Assembly: GCA_020628095.1 (NCBI GenBank)
Contig: JAHDFP010000012.1
Span: forward strand, 161-64,160
DNA: 64,000 nt
Origin: Saprospiraceae bacterium
Lineage (GTDB): Bacteria; Bacteroidota; Bacteroidia; Chitinophagales; Saprospiraceae
Direction: 5' to 3'
Below are positions 28,536 to 39,028 of this stretch, piece after piece. The position numbers were made by a program, and so were the translations under genes. The notes beneath the pieces are model-generated. The model worked only from the letters and a program-made list of their open reading frames with translations, was not told the DNA's origin and did not search any database. The stretch's first letter is position 1, and every line of letters starts with the position of its first letter.

Positions 28536-31500
28536 TTATTTCTTGCCATGACACTGCTTATACTTCTTACCACTACCACAATGGCAGGGATCATTACGGC
28601 CCACTTTCTTTTCCTTTTTTATTGGCTCATTAAGTATCTCTGTGATAGGTATATGGGCTTGCTGATCTGGATCGAGCTTGTCATATTCTTGTCTGGCGAG
28701 TGCTCGGAACTTTTGTAATCCTATGGTGTCTTTTATATTTTTGATTTTACGGTTTATGCTTCCTCCGAAACCTTTTGCTTTTAATGTATTAAATATTGAT
28801 AGCGATTGAAAATAGTAACTGAGGGCAACATCATATTTCTGTATAGTTAAATCCGCGTGGATTAAACCAATGTTTGATAAACTCATAGCTATACCTTTTT
28901 TATCACCAATTTCTTTCGAAATCTCTAAACTCTTCTTCGCATAGTAAAGACTTCTTTTTTCATCTCCTTTAACAAGATGTAGTTCTCCAATAGAATTATA
29001 GCAAATTGAAATTCCCGACTTGTGTCCAATTGCTTTAGAATTTTTTAAACTTTCACTAAAGTTTTTATTGGCTTTTTTTGTTTTGCCCTGACTTAGATAT
29101 AAATGACCTATGTAATTCAATGCTGTTGTCGCAATACGTTTGTTTTGAATTTGTTCACTAATCTTTAAACCTAAATTAAACTCTTGTAAGGCCTCTTGGT
29201 AAAAACCTGAAGTATCATATAAATACCCCATGTTTATGTGTGTTGTAGAAAGGCCCTCTTTATCATCAATACTTTTTCTTATTTCTAATGATTCTTGAAA
29301 TTTTAGAAATGAGTCTTTGTAATCACCGAAAAATAAGAATACTAGTCCTATATCATTAACCGCTCGTGCCTGCTCCTTCTTAAGGTTTGGTTTATTCTTA
29401 GTGTATTCATAGGCTTCTTCAAAATACGGCAAGGCTTCTTTGACATCCCCTCTTCTAAACATAATTTCAGCATACTTTATCATGCCTTCAGCCTTTATTT
29501 TTTCATTAATTTCTGGTGTTTTGGCTTGATTATAGTATTTCTGGGCTTCATCCCATTTTCCTCTGATTTCATTGATATCACCGCAGTAGATATCGAAAAG
29601 TGGATTGGATATATGGAGTTCTCTTAGCTTATCTATAAGTTCTTGTACGAGGTCCAGTTGCCCTTGTATGATAAAATTTCGACCACGTTCTTCTATTTCT
29701 TTTCCTACACGTTGCCAGTCCTCAGCTTTGGATAGATGGTAGAATATGCGCTCTTCCAGTATTATGTCAGGATTTTCTGATCTAGCGGAGATATAATAGT
29801 CTGCTATTTTTTTGTGCAGTGGTTCTTTATAGTGCAACTTCTTATAAGAGAAAGCTCTGACAAGAGGATGTAGTTGGTATTGTCCGTTACTATAAGTGAG
29901 CAGATTCTTTCTTTGGAGTTTTCGCGGTGCTTCTCTGAGGATTTCTTCTGGGAGTATGGCTTTGACCACCTCTTCGTCTATACTCCCGTTGAATACAGAA
30001 AACTGTCGCATAAACTGTTTTTCTTCTTCTGTAGCATCAGGTCTGCTGAATATCGCATTGAGCAATCGCTCACTGATATCCTGATCGCTCGTGGCATTGA
30101 CTATTTTAGAGGTGATGTCTTCTGGTCTTTCGCCTTCACTCAGCAGCAGTATTGCAAAATCAATGGCTAGGGGATAGCCTTGTAGTTCGTCACAGAGCTT
30201 AATTAATATTTTATCATCTAAAGATTTTAGATTAGTATAACTATGATCTATGAGTGCTCGCGCATATTTTAGTCTATTATCATTATCCTCTATATTTTCG
30301 ATATGGATTCGTTTCGGTGTGAGGTCGACACTGGTAATATTATCTCTATCTATGACGATGACATGAGCCGCCTTAAGATATTCCTGCACGAAAACAAGGA
30401 ATTCTTTAAAGACAGGTTTGTCATTGGTCTCCTGAAAGTTATCCAAGAAGAGGTAATAGTTATTTTCTTCCAGCTTATCCTTGAAGGCACTGAATTTTTC
30501 TCGATTGGTCTTACTTTTGCCCTCTAATAGCTCTGGATAACCCGCAGACGTAACTAAGGTATCAAAGTGCGACTCTGGCTTACAATCAAACCATAAGACC
30601 TTATCCTCAGGTATAAACTCCTGGATACACTTAGATACAAATTGTGTCTTACCGATACCACCACCGCCATCTATGGTTAAGAAACGAATATTATTATCTA
30701 AAGCAGATCGGAATTCTGCCATCTCCTGACCTCTTCCTGAGAAGTAAGGTTTCGGTTTGGGAAATAAATTGAGTTGGTTTTTAGCTTTTTTGGTTTGTGG
30801 GCTATCTATGGATGCGACAATTTCACTAGCCTCTATAGCATGATCTTTGGAGTTTTTTATGGCTAATAACTCGTCCAGTAGTTTGGCCGTATCGTTGATA
30901 GGGTCTCCCTTGATCTTTATGATATCGACCCCATCCAGTTTTTTTTCTGTGATTATAAAATTCTGAGCATTTGTATTACTGAACATTCCACTTACCTCAC
31001 TGATAATATTATTGACATAAGGGTCGGTCATACTGGTCCCTAAGAATAGGATAACATGATTAGCCACTAGTTCTCGTAGTCTCATGACGACAGCAGATTC
31101 ATTTTTATATTGGGCTTCATATTGGGATTCGTAGAAAATTATGTCATCTATCTCATTTATGTTACCGTGTATTTTTAATAGATAAGAATTTTGCCTGTAG
31201 AGGTCAGAAAGTGGGATTATGCTCTTGTTAGTTATTCTATCAATACCGGACCTTTTAAATTCCTCACAGGCTTCAAATAGTTGGTCGTAATTGGGAGTGA
31301 TAACCTTCTTAGTGACTTGCCATATTTTGGAGTGTAGTGGTAAGGGGGTATCCTCACTAATCAATTTTTGAGCATTGGTACTCAATTCTTGTTTTAGTAC
31401 TGGATTGACATGGCCAGTAAGGTTATTATTCTGAATATAGTTGAGCACATCAAAAATGGCTCTATTTGACGATTTGTTATTGAATATGGCCTTTAATGCC

Positions 31501-31670
31501 GTACCAGGACCGTCATCATAATTAGTTACTCTATCTATAATTTTTCCTACCAGTTCTCCCCATAGAGGCAACCCAGCACTCTTAGATATTCCAGCCCCTG
31601 CGAATATGACCAGATTATCATTCGTTACGGCTTCCCGTAGAGAACTATGTGCGTCATTCAGTAAACTCAT
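28536..31670 (-). CDS. SIR2-STAND-TPR-SEC-C protein, candidate antiphage NADase sensor
   Basis: A 1044-residue protein with four modules. (1) A SIR2-like domain, about 1-270, with [13 protein letters not shown] (GAGIS 25-29), PNYDQLFE (N127), the catalytic-type histidine in LLKIHGN (H169) and [12 protein letters not shown] (211-216). (2) A STAND/NB-ARC NTPase, about 305-560, with Walker [10 protein letters not shown] (334-342) and Walker B YLFLDNF (406-412). (3) A long set of TPRs, about 640-980. (4) A SEC-C zinc motif at the end ([17 protein letters not shown]). In known antiphage STAND proteins the TPR part senses a phage protein and the N-terminal effector then depletes NAD. The catalytic asparagine and histidine positions are kept, so activity is plausible. 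It stands alone on the minus strand, beside a repeat array. Confidence 0.85.
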   Translation of the reverse strand: MSLLNDAHSSLREAVTNDNLVIFAGAGISKSAGLPLWGELVGKIIDRVTNYDDGPGTALKAIFNNKSSNRAIFDVLNYIQNNNLTGHVNPVLKQELSTNAQKLISEDTPLPLHSKIWQVTKKVITPNYDQLFEACEEFKRSGIDRITNKSIIPLSDLYRQNSYLLKIHGNINEIDDIIFYESQYEAQYKNESAVVMRLRELVANHVILFLGTSMTDPYVNNIISEVSGMFSNTNAQNFIITEKKLDGVDIIKIKGDPINDTAKLLDELLAIKNSKDHAIEASEIVASIDSPQTKKAKNQLNLFPKPKPYFSGRGQEMAEFRSALDNNIRFLTIDGGGGIGKTQFVSKCIQEFIPEDKVLWFDCKPESHFDTLVTSAGYPELLEGKSKTNREKFSAFKDKLEENNYYLFLDNFQETNDKPVFKEFLVFVQEYLKAAHVIVIDRDNITSVDLTPKRIHIENIEDNDNRLKYARALIDHSYTNLKSLDDKILIKLCDELQGYPLAIDFAILLLSEGERPEDITSKIVNATSDQDISERLLNAIFSRPDATEEEKQFMRQFSVFNGSIDEEVVKAILPEEILREAPRKLQRKNLLTYSNGQYQLHPLVRAFSYKKLHYKEPLHKKIADYYISARSENPDIILEERIFYHLSKAEDWQRVGKEIEERGRNFIIQGQLDLVQELIDKLRELHISNPLFDIYCGDINEIRGKWDEAQKYYNQAKTPEINEKIKAEGMIKYAEIMFRRGDVKEALPYFEEAYEYTKNKPNLKKEQARAVNDIGLVFLFFGDYKDSFLKFQESLEIRKSIDDKEGLSTTHINMGYLYDTSGFYQEALQEFNLGLKISEQIQNKRIATTALNYIGHLYLSQGKTKKANKNFSESLKNSKAIGHKSGISICYNSIGELHLVKGDEKRSLYYAKKSLEISKEIGDKKGIAMSLSNIGLIHADLTIQKYDVALSYYFQSLSIFNTLKAKGFGGSINRKIKNIKDTIGLQKFRALARQEYDKLDPDQQAHIPITEILNEPIKKEKKVGRNDPCHCGSGKKYKQCHGKK

Positions 31671-32046
31671 AGAGAAAAGATAATAGTTTTCTATTATAAG
31701 AGTGGCTATTTTGCTGCCAATGTGACCTCATAATCCCACATATATTTATCAGATTATAAAAAGACCGTGTAACTATGATAAGCAAAATCAGGCGACTCTC
31801 CCACCCTCCAAAATTCCTCCAATATTATTCCCGTTATAATTGAATAATCCAGTTGGGATTTCTTAGATTTACGCGTCCTTATGGGTGAGAGCTGGATGAG
31901 TTCTGATCCTGTAGAGGACGATAATATAGAAAGCCAAGTTCTTAAATAATATAAATTGGTTACTCAATCTCTTTTGATTATCCGTTTGCACTTAACTAAG
32001 CCTGCAAGCGGATATTTTTTTGCGAGATGATGACGTTATATATGGT
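31671..32046. other. Divergent intergenic region, no gene seen
   Basis: This AT-rich gap separates the divergently transcribed SIR2-STAND gene and the T9SS type B gene, so it should hold both promoters. I found no exact TAnnTTTG box, no repeat copy and no RNA gene. A short inverted pair near 31988 (CCGTTTGCACTT) and 32003 (GCAAGCGG) is weak. Confidence 0.4.
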
Positions 32047-33279
32047 ATGAAGGCATTACGATACACATATCTTCTGGTGGGTTTATTGTACTCGTTATCA
32101 GGGCTTTATAGTCAGGGACTGATAGCAGATTTCAGCTTTGATGACTGTACTGTGACGGACCAGACGGGCAATTATACCGATAATGCGATCAGGAATAGTA
32201 TTGCCTGTGATTGCGGTGTGGGCGATAATTCTAATGCGCTATACTTCGATGGATCGGCAGATACGGTCTTTTTGGATGATGGCCTCAAGGATATTTTTCT
32301 CAGGGATTTTTCTATGAGTTTTTACTTTTGGGTGGATGATGCACCGCAGGAGTATCCGCTCTTTTCGATACGTAGTGAGTGTACTAAAGACTCGTCCTTT
32401 TTGATCCGATATTCACCTTTTCAGAACGAGCTAGAGGTCACCTTCTCGCTCAATGTCAGCGACGAAACCAAGTTTGAGTATGTCGTCGATCCTGATAAGT
32501 GTTGGCAGCATTTTTTGTTGACCAGAGCGGGTAATTTGTTTACGCTGTACATAGATGGTAGGTTCATAGAGTCCTTTGAGGAGTTGACGCCATTGGGCTT
32601 GGGAGAAAATCATGATGTGACGATCGGTTATTCGCCGTGTGCGACTTTCGAGGGGATGGGACCAGATGATGTTTTCTTTCATGGTCGTATAGATGAGTTG
32701 AAATTTTATGACTATGCAATCATAGAAGAGACGGAAATATCAGCGCTCAACCTTTCCCCTGATCGTATTATAACTAATGATACGACCGTGTTTTTGGGTG
32801 ATGCCATCCAGATACGGACAGGTGAGACCTGCGCACCCAATATAATCTGGACGCCAACGGCGGGTCTGGATGATCCGAGCATCAAAGAACCTATGGCCTC
32901 GCCTGATGTAACGACGACTTATCAGGTACAGTTTGATTATGGTATCTGTCAGAGTCTGGATGAGCTGATAGTCAGTGTGGTAGATCAGAATGCAATTGCC
33001 TGTGCCGACTTATTGCTGCCGACGGCTTTCACACCTAATAATGACAACCTTAATGATCGCTACGGCATCAGCAATACCTTCATCATCGAAAGCCTGTCTC
33101 GCTATGAGATATACGATCGCTGGGGTAACAAAATATTCGACTCTACAGATAAGGACGGCAAGTGGGATGGCCTGTATAAAGGACAAAAAATGCCCATTGG
33201 TACCTATGTCTATAAGATAGAATACACCTGTCAGGGCAGTATTTATCAAAAAACGGGCAGTTTTAATATTCTGAAATAA
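32047..33279 (+). CDS. LamG-like surface protein with T9SS type B sorting domain
   Basis: 410 residues from the ATG at 32047, which begins a signal peptide (KALRYTYLLVGLLYSLSGLYSQ); a TTG nine codons upstream is less likely. Residues ~20-240 form a LamG/concanavalin-like domain (LIADFSFDDCTVTD, ALYFDGSADTVFLDD, FHGRIDELKFYDYA), typical of sugar or matrix binding. A short Ig-like stretch follows. The last ~85 residues (LLPTAFTPNNDNLNDRYGI, YEIYDRWGNKIF, PIGTYVYKIEY) are the gliding-motility type T9SS type B sorting domain. A surface or secreted adhesin is the likely role. The DUF1573 gene begins 41 bases later. Confidence 0.9.
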   Translation: MKALRYTYLLVGLLYSLSGLYSQGLIADFSFDDCTVTDQTGNYTDNAIRNSIACDCGVGDNSNALYFDGSADTVFLDDGLKDIFLRDFSMSFYFWVDDAPQEYPLFSIRSECTKDSSFLIRYSPFQNELEVTFSLNVSDETKFEYVVDPDKCWQHFLLTRAGNLFTLYIDGRFIESFEELTPLGLGENHDVTIGYSPCATFEGMGPDDVFFHGRIDELKFYDYAIIEETEISALNLSPDRIITNDTTVFLGDAIQIRTGETCAPNIIWTPTAGLDDPSIKEPMASPDVTTTYQVQFDYGICQSLDELIVSVVDQNAIACADLLLPTAFTPNNDNLNDRYGISNTFIIESLSRYEIYDRWGNKIFDSTDKDGKWDGLYKGQKMPIGTYVYKIEYTCQGSIYQKTGSFNILK

Positions 33280-33320
33280 GGGAATCTCTTACCTTTAGCA
33301 GAGTAAACTGCAAATTTACC

Positions 33321-33977
33321 ATGGCTTATATCCACTATAAGACCCTGAGTCTTGGCGTTATAGCAACGCTCGTCATATCCTGCAAATCGGATAAGACTCC
33401 GGCCACGCCTGTACAGGAAACAGATACTCATGAGAATTTTGAGCTACTTACGACGGCCGAAGATGCCGTAGCCGAAACCGCGGATGTCGATACGGCCATG
33501 AAATTTGTCAAACACGTCACAACCCAAACCGAAGAAGCAGTTCCTGCCAAAGAAGAAAAGAAAACACCACCTAAGAAAAAGAAGAAAAGAAAACCCAAGC
33601 CACAGCCGAAGGTAGAATTCGAGCAATTGCATTATGATTTTGGTCAGATCGTGGAAGGTGACACGACCTCTTTCAAATTCAAATTCAAGAACGTCGGAAA
33701 AGTACCGATCAATGTAGATAAAGCAGATGCCACCTGCGGTTGCGCCAGACCAAGTTTTCCTTTCTTACCAATTGCGCCAGGTGAGACGGGACATATCGGA
33801 GTGCAATACATCAGCATCGGAAAACAGGGCGAACAAAATCCAGAGATTTCCTTTTATTATAATAATAAAAAAGACCCTATCATCCTGACTATGTCTGGTT
33901 ATGTAGAAGAAAGACCGAAGGAAGAATCATCGGAAACCGCAACCATAGATAGTACAGCAATAGACACTATCAAATAA
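33321..33977 (+). CDS. DUF1573 lipoprotein
   Basis: A 218-residue predicted lipoprotein with lipobox LVISC (cysteine 21). Residues ~60-95 are a Lys/Pro-rich linker (KKTPPKKKKKRKPKPQPK). The DUF1573 domain follows, an Ig-like fold with the signature HYDFGQIVEGDTTSFKFKF, TCGCARPSFP and PGETGHIGVQY. The family is widespread in Bacteroidota and of unknown function, thought to act in the envelope. An imperfect -7 box (TACCTTTA) lies about 30 bases upstream. Confidence 0.9.
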   Translation: MAYIHYKTLSLGVIATLVISCKSDKTPATPVQETDTHENFELLTTAEDAVAETADVDTAMKFVKHVTTQTEEAVPAKEEKKTPPKKKKKRKPKPQPKVEFEQLHYDFGQIVEGDTTSFKFKFKNVGKVPINVDKADATCGCARPSFPFLPIAPGETGHIGVQYISIGKQGEQNPEISFYYNNKKDPIILTMSGYVEERPKEESSETATIDSTAIDTIK

Positions 33978-34112
33978 AAAAGTCACATTTAGAGAACGTG
34001 TTTAGACCGTTCCCTATACTGTCTCATTATCCAATGCAAGGCTTCAGGCTGCGCCCCAGTTACCCACAAACATTCGACGTGGCTCGGCTTCTTTTCTTAT
34101 AAGATGCATACA

Positions 34113-34198
34113 TTTTTCATCTCGACCTTGTGAAGAGATCTCCAGATGTGAATTCCCACTGACTTAAGATTTTTCGACAAGCTCCAAATGAAAAAAAA
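34113..34198. repeat. Palindromic element in inverse orientation with flanking module
   Basis: The same palindrome as at 3755-4383, here with the CTCGACCTTGTG arm first. It is followed by TGCACGAAAAGCATTTGG, the reverse complement of the module next to the first cluster. So the composite unit, not only the palindrome, is dispersed. The gap 33978-34405 otherwise holds only the hairpins at 34303-34363. Confidence 0.85.
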
Positions 34199-34302
34199 TG
34201 CACGAAAAGCATTTGGCAGTCAAAAATCGATTTGCCAAAGGAGTCTCTTTTTAACGAAAAAGTTACTTGTTAATATTCCAAGTTAGTGTTCTAACAATGC
34301 CA

Positions 34303-34363
34303 TTGTCGGCGTCCTCGCCGACAAAAGTACTCTAATGAAGATTGCTGACGAGGACGCCAGCAA
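34303..34363. repeat. Pair of inverted 22-base hairpins
   Basis: Hairpin 1 (34303-34324) is a perfect 9-bp stem, TTGTCGGCG with CGCCGACAA, loop TCCT. Hairpin 2 (34342-34363), 18 bases on, has TTGCTGACG with CGCCAGCAA, loop AGGA, one mismatch. Hairpin 2 is close to the reverse complement of hairpin 1, so they form a BIME-like inverted pair. They lie where converging transcripts end, between the DUF1573 gene and the giant adhesin, and could act as a bidirectional terminator or an RNA-stability element. Confidence 0.65.
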
Positions 34364-34405
34364 GAGCAGAGAATATCCCTTTTTATACACAACCCAACTT
34401 ACCCC

Positions 34406-37400
34406 TTATCGGAATAAGGTAATCGATCCTCTGTAGACTACAGGTTGTACAGTACCTAAGAATTTGACTTCAGCGACATAGACGTAGACACCTTGCTCAC
34501 ACTCGGTAAACGAAGAGGTTTGCTTGCGTCCATCCCAGCCATCATCCAATATCGTCGGCGCATCCATCGGTGCTCCGATATCGAATACCAGACTACCCCA
34601 TCTATCGTATATCCTGAAACTAACAAGTTGCTCCACACCCTGCCCCGTAAGCACCATGAATCTATTGTTAGGCGCATCATCGTTGGGGTTAAAGCTATTA
34701 GGGATATAGATGTTTCTTAGTTCTCGGACATCTATGGATATATCATCGAAGGCTTGACAGCCATTGGCATCGGTCACAAGCACCTGTATATTGACAAATT
34801 CTGTCGGATTAATAAGTATCTCGTTGCATGATGTAGAGTCGAGGCAATTTATAGGGATGTCGGCGTTCCATTCGTAAGTGAACGGTCCTGTACCTCCTAT
34901 GACCTCCGCTGTCAGCGTCGTCTCTGTATCACCGAGATCCAAATCAAAATCTGAACCCAGATTGACTTCGAATGCAGGAGGGTCTTCCACCACGACGGTA
35001 ATCATCTCATCACATCCCGCTTCGTCAAAGACCGTAAGGATATACATCCCAGGTAGTCTCTCTACACAAGAATCTATAGGTAATCTATCAGTAATAAAGT
35101 CTACCGTGTACGTATAATTACTGCCCACGCCACCAGTAACCGTATCTATACCGATACACTGAGTCTGACCGACACAATTAGGTATATCAGGTACTATCGG
35201 CGTTACATCCATAGACGATGATCTTGCTAACTCAAAATCCTGAATTAGCTCACAACCGCAATCATCCGTGATCGTCACCGTATAAGTGCCTGCGGTTAGT
35301 TGGTCGGCTATTCCATTATCAGATATGTTATCTGTCCACTGATATGTATAATTGCCACAGCCTCCCTGGCCCTCTATCTGTATCTGACCAGAATCATCCA
35401 CGAAACAACTGATTTCTAATATGCTGATAGTATCTATAGTCAGCGAGTCAGGTGACATGATCTCTATGGAGTCTAATCTTTCGCACAGATTATCATCTAC
35501 GATGGTCACATAGTGTCTGCCCGAGCAAAGGTCATCACGACTGGCGGCATTAGTTCCGTCTTCCCATAGGTAGCTATAGTTACCACCAGTGCTGGTACCT
35601 CCCATCGCCGCTAGGTTTGCCTGTCCATCACAGCTATTGCTACAGCTAGTCATCTCTGTGGTGACATTAGGGATATCCAGCGCAACTTGTGTCGGTGCAG
35701 CGATATCAAAGAATAATGTATCCGAGGTACAAGTCCCATCAAAACCGACCACGAAATTTTCTCCCACTGGTAGATTCATAATATTGGCAGACATAACACC
35801 TGATGTCACCTCTCCATTACTCCAGAAAAAATCATACACACCGACACCTCTCGGATCAGCTATCACTTCGACCAAGGCCGTACCATCCATACCTTCAAAA
35901 CAACTGGCATCTTCCTGCTGACTCAGACTAATCTCTAGGGCATCATTGACCCTGAGATCGACGAACGTATCTTTTTGGCAACCGATAGAATCCGTTACGA
36001 CGAGATTATAAAGTGCCGGTGCCAGACTCACGAGATTACATCCCTGTGCATTGAGTACAGGGTCGCCCCAGTCGCAACTACAATTGATACAATTAATGAG
36101 GGTAATCGCGCCATCCGTACCATTAGGACATTGCGGCACTGTAAAATCTATATCGAGTACAAAATTATCTGCTTCGTTGATCAGTGTGATGGTTGTGTCT
36201 ATATTACATCCTGCGCCATCTGTTATACGCGCCGTATAATCTCCAGCATCCAGATCTGTCAGTGTACTCCCGAGTGCCAGCGTATCTATCCATTGTACAT
36301 TGAACGGTGGATTAGGACCGTCTATGCTATTTATAAAAATAGAACCAAGTCCACCACCACAGGTCGGGTTAGTCGTAGCGACTTGAAATATAATATTGAC
36401 CGTATCTCTTACTAAGGTGATGCTGCTATCTTTCTGACATCCATCGGCATCTATGACAGTAAAGTTGTACGTGCCATCTAGCAGTCCTGTCGGATTACAA
36501 GACATGATCGTTGGGTCTTCCCAGCTACAAGTGTAAGGTGCTGTGCCACCAGCTATATTGAGTATTTCGATGACACCAGAATCTGCTGTACCACAATTAG
36601 GGTCAATGGCATTAATATCAAAAGTAAGACTGACATCCGTGCTGATTAAGGTAATGGTCTCTATTACCTCGCAATTATCTGCATCCGTAATGGTTACCGT
36701 ATAGCTGCCCTCCATCAGGTCTGTCTGCTCGCAACCCATCAGTCCACCATCCCAGCTACAAGTATATGGTGCCGTACCACCTGCAAAATTGTCCAGTGTT
36801 ATACTTCCATTATTGAAATCAGGACACCCTGGCGGTACATCTATAATCTCAAAGGTAAAGGCACTGTTAGGGTCTATCGTGACGGTATCTCTTACGGTAC
36901 ACACCGTATTATTCACTTCGACATAATATTCTCCTGCGGCCGAGAAAGCCTGGTTTTGGTCCGTGCCTATCACATCATTATTCATATCAAACCAAGTGAA
37001 ATTAGCTGCGCCTCCCGTATTCTCTATTATAGTGACGGTAAGCTCTCCTGACCCCGTATTATCACAACCCAAGCCACTGACGATAGAGGCTTCTATATCC
37101 AACTGATCCCCCATAGGGACTTCTATCTCTACGCTGCGTATGCAGCCATTGATATCTTGTACGCTTACCATATAAGTGCCCGCAGCGAGATTAGTCCTGT
37201 TAGCGTCGGTAATCGTTGCATCATCTTCCCAGACATAGGTGAATGGCCCCAAGCCTTCTTCTACAGTAACAAAGGCAGAACCGCCTCCACTACCGCAATC
37301 ATCCGCGACTGGTGTACCAGAGATTATCAAATCTTCTATCGGCTCTTCTATGGTGAAACTGAGCTCTTGGGTGCAGTTGTTATCCTGATTGATAATACCG

Positions 37401-39028
37401 ACATAGTAAGTGCCTGCTGGCAACAGACCCGTCACATCAGTAAATATTAAACTGTTATTACCTACCGTCACAGAAGGAACAGGATCAAGGAATGGACTTA
37501 TCCCACAACCATTAAACAGATTAGGTGTCCGAGAAGCAAATAACTGGTATCTGCCAGGTGTGGTGACTTGGACAGAGACGTTACCCGTGCTATCACCTCT
37601 ACAGGCGATATTTTGTAAGTCTGTAACTTCATAAGCGATCGTGTCTGCTGTCGGTATTTCTATCATACCGATATCTGGATCAAGCTGACAGCCGTTAGCA
37701 TCTTCTATTGTTATATTCCAAAATCCAAATCCATAATTCTGGTCATAAAAAGGAGAGGTAGATTCTATCTCGGTACTCAAGATATTATTGATCAGATATT
37801 CTCCACCTGCGAAGGGTGTCCCACCTCGTGGCACCACGCGGACGTAACCGTCATTAGCGCAAGGGCAAGAGGCTGGAATAACTTCTATATCCACTTCTAT
37901 ATCCGTAAGATCTATAGATAGTGGCACGATCTCCTGACATCCCGTCTGGTCGGTGATGGTCACTGTATAATCACCATTACCTAATCTATCAAAAGTGACA
38001 GATTCTCCTTCTTGTATATTTTGTCTGGTTATACCATTGGAAAATTGGACGGTGTAATCGGGCGTGCCTCCCTCTATACCATCTATAATCAAGACCCCGT
38101 TAGATGCGCCAGCGCAGTTGGGCAAAGTCAGCGTCGTATCAATGATAGAAATAGCCGTGGACGAAAAAATCTCAAACGTCGATGAGGTCATATTACCATC
38201 GGCATCTGTGATATCCACCATGTAAGTTCCTGTGGGTATATTAGTCAGGGATTCTTCCATATAATCCTCTGTGATGGTCCCTGATGTGATAACCGTCCCC
38301 GCTCTGCTAAAATTATAATTATAAGGCGCAGTCCCACCGCACAGAGAGAAAAAGACCGTCCCTCCAGCGGCTCCTGGTGTACTATTACATACACCCTGAT
38401 CTATAATAGTGACCTGCGTACAGGCTATTTCTACGCAGGTAGAATCAGGACTGCCATCTAGATTGATGATATCATACTGACATGTACCGTCAGGTGTGTT
38501 ATGTCCCACCTCGATGTCTGGTAAAAAAGGTGCCAGATCATTATTGAAATTTAGTTTGACACAATCATCGGGGTCACCGATGACCTCAAAGCAAATCTGG
38601 AAAACCGCGCGACCATCAGCAAGTGTTTGTCCGTCGGCATTGGCATTAGTCCAGATGATGGGCAGTAGACCCTCTTGTGTCCTTGTTTCGTTAAATTGCA
38701 CAGGGCCTATAAGTGCCCCCATATTTTGGAATGCTCCCAAATAGCTGAATATCGTCGGATCCCAGTTAAAGGTAAACTGGAAAGAACTGACGAAATTAAA
38801 GTTTTCGGTATTGAATTCTACACAGAATTGTTCTCCTGGCACTGTGGCCGTACCAGAGGTCAGCGTCAGATTAAAACCAATTGGGTCATCTATACCCAGC
38901 ATTTCGCAATCTGGTCCTGTCTGAGATATGACATCGCATAGACTGCCTAAGAGGATGAGTACAATACCTATCGAAGTCCTAATATATCTGAGCTTATCAG
39001 TCGTGTGTGTATACTTCTGGTTATCCAA
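34406..39028 (-). CDS. Giant SprB-repeat surface protein with cohesin-like N-domain and T9SS type B sorting domain
   Basis: A 1540-residue exported protein. A hydrophobic leader (about 17-37, SIGIVLILLGSLCDVISQ) follows a short cytoplasmic start. Residues ~45-190 read as a cohesin-like domain (VEFNTENFNFVSSFQFTFNW). Then about thirteen SprB-type repeats of 80-100 residues, each with a GGTAPYTCSW core and a GTYTVTITDADGC close, run to about 1390. The end (about 1455-1540, IYIPNSFNPNDDAPNNRF, RIYDRWGSLVF) is a T9SS type B sorting domain. SprB itself is the mobile adhesin of gliding Flavobacterium; this is a much shorter relative, probably an adhesin. Cysteine pairs in most repeats suggest disulfides. 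Confidence 0.92.
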   Translation of the reverse strand: MDNQKYTHTTDKLRYIRTSIGIVLILLGSLCDVISQTGPDCEMLGIDDPIGFNLTLTSGTATVPGEQFCVEFNTENFNFVSSFQFTFNWDPTIFSYLGAFQNMGALIGPVQFNETRTQEGLLPIIWTNANADGQTLADGRAVFQICFEVIGDPDDCVKLNFNNDLAPFLPDIEVGHNTPDGTCQYDIINLDGSPDSTCVEIACTQVTIIDQGVCNSTPGAAGGTVFFSLCGGTAPYNYNFSRAGTVITSGTITEDYMEESLTNIPTGTYMVDITDADGNMTSSTFEIFSSTAISIIDTTLTLPNCAGASNGVLIIDGIEGGTPDYTVQFSNGITRQNIQEGESVTFDRLGNGDYTVTITDQTGCQEIVPLSIDLTDIEVDIEVIPASCPCANDGYVRVVPRGGTPFAGGEYLINNILSTEIESTSPFYDQNYGFGFWNITIEDANGCQLDPDIGMIEIPTADTIAYEVTDLQNIACRGDSTGNVSVQVTTPGRYQLFASRTPNLFNGCGISPFLDPVPSVTVGNNSLIFTDVTGLLPAGTYYVGIINQDNNCTQELSFTIEEPIEDLIISGTPVADDCGSGGGSAFVTVEEGLGPFTYVWEDDATITDANRTNLAAGTYMVSVQDINGCIRSVEIEVPMGDQLDIEASIVSGLGCDNTGSGELTVTIIENTGGAANFTWFDMNNDVIGTDQNQAFSAAGEYYVEVNNTVCTVRDTVTIDPNSAFTFEIIDVPPGCPDFNNGSITLDNFAGGTAPYTCSWDGGLMGCEQTDLMEGSYTVTITDADNCEVIETITLISTDVSLTFDINAIDPNCGTADSGVIEILNIAGGTAPYTCSWEDPTIMSCNPTGLLDGTYNFTVIDADGCQKDSSITLVRDTVNIIFQVATTNPTCGGGLGSIFINSIDGPNPPFNVQWIDTLALGSTLTDLDAGDYTARITDGAGCNIDTTITLINEADNFVLDIDFTVPQCPNGTDGAITLINCINCSCDWGDPVLNAQGCNLVSLAPALYNLVVTDSIGCQKDTFVDLRVNDALEISLSQQEDASCFEGMDGTALVEVIADPRGVGVYDFFWSNGEVTSGVMSANIMNLPVGENFVVGFDGTCTSDTLFFDIAAPTQVALDIPNVTTEMTSCSNSCDGQANLAAMGGTSTGGNYSYLWEDGTNAASRDDLCSGRHYVTIVDDNLCERLDSIEIMSPDSLTIDTISILEISCFVDDSGQIQIEGQGGCGNYTYQWTDNISDNGIADQLTAGTYTVTITDDCGCELIQDFELARSSSMDVTPIVPDIPNCVGQTQCIGIDTVTGGVGSNYTYTVDFITDRLPIDSCVERLPGMYILTVFDEAGCDEMITVVVEDPPAFEVNLGSDFDLDLGDTETTLTAEVIGGTGPFTYEWNADIPINCLDSTSCNEILINPTEFVNIQVLVTDANGCQAFDDISIDVRELRNIYIPNSFNPNDDAPNNRFMVLTGQGVEQLVSFRIYDRWGSLVFDIGAPMDAPTILDDGWDGRKQTSSFTECEQGVYVYVAEVKFLGTVQPVVYRGSITLFR

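Noticed and set aside
34303-34324. Simple intrinsic terminator of the DUF1573 gene
   Set aside because: The stem is strong but no T-run follows (ACAAAAGTACTC), and the inverted second copy suggests a repeat pair.
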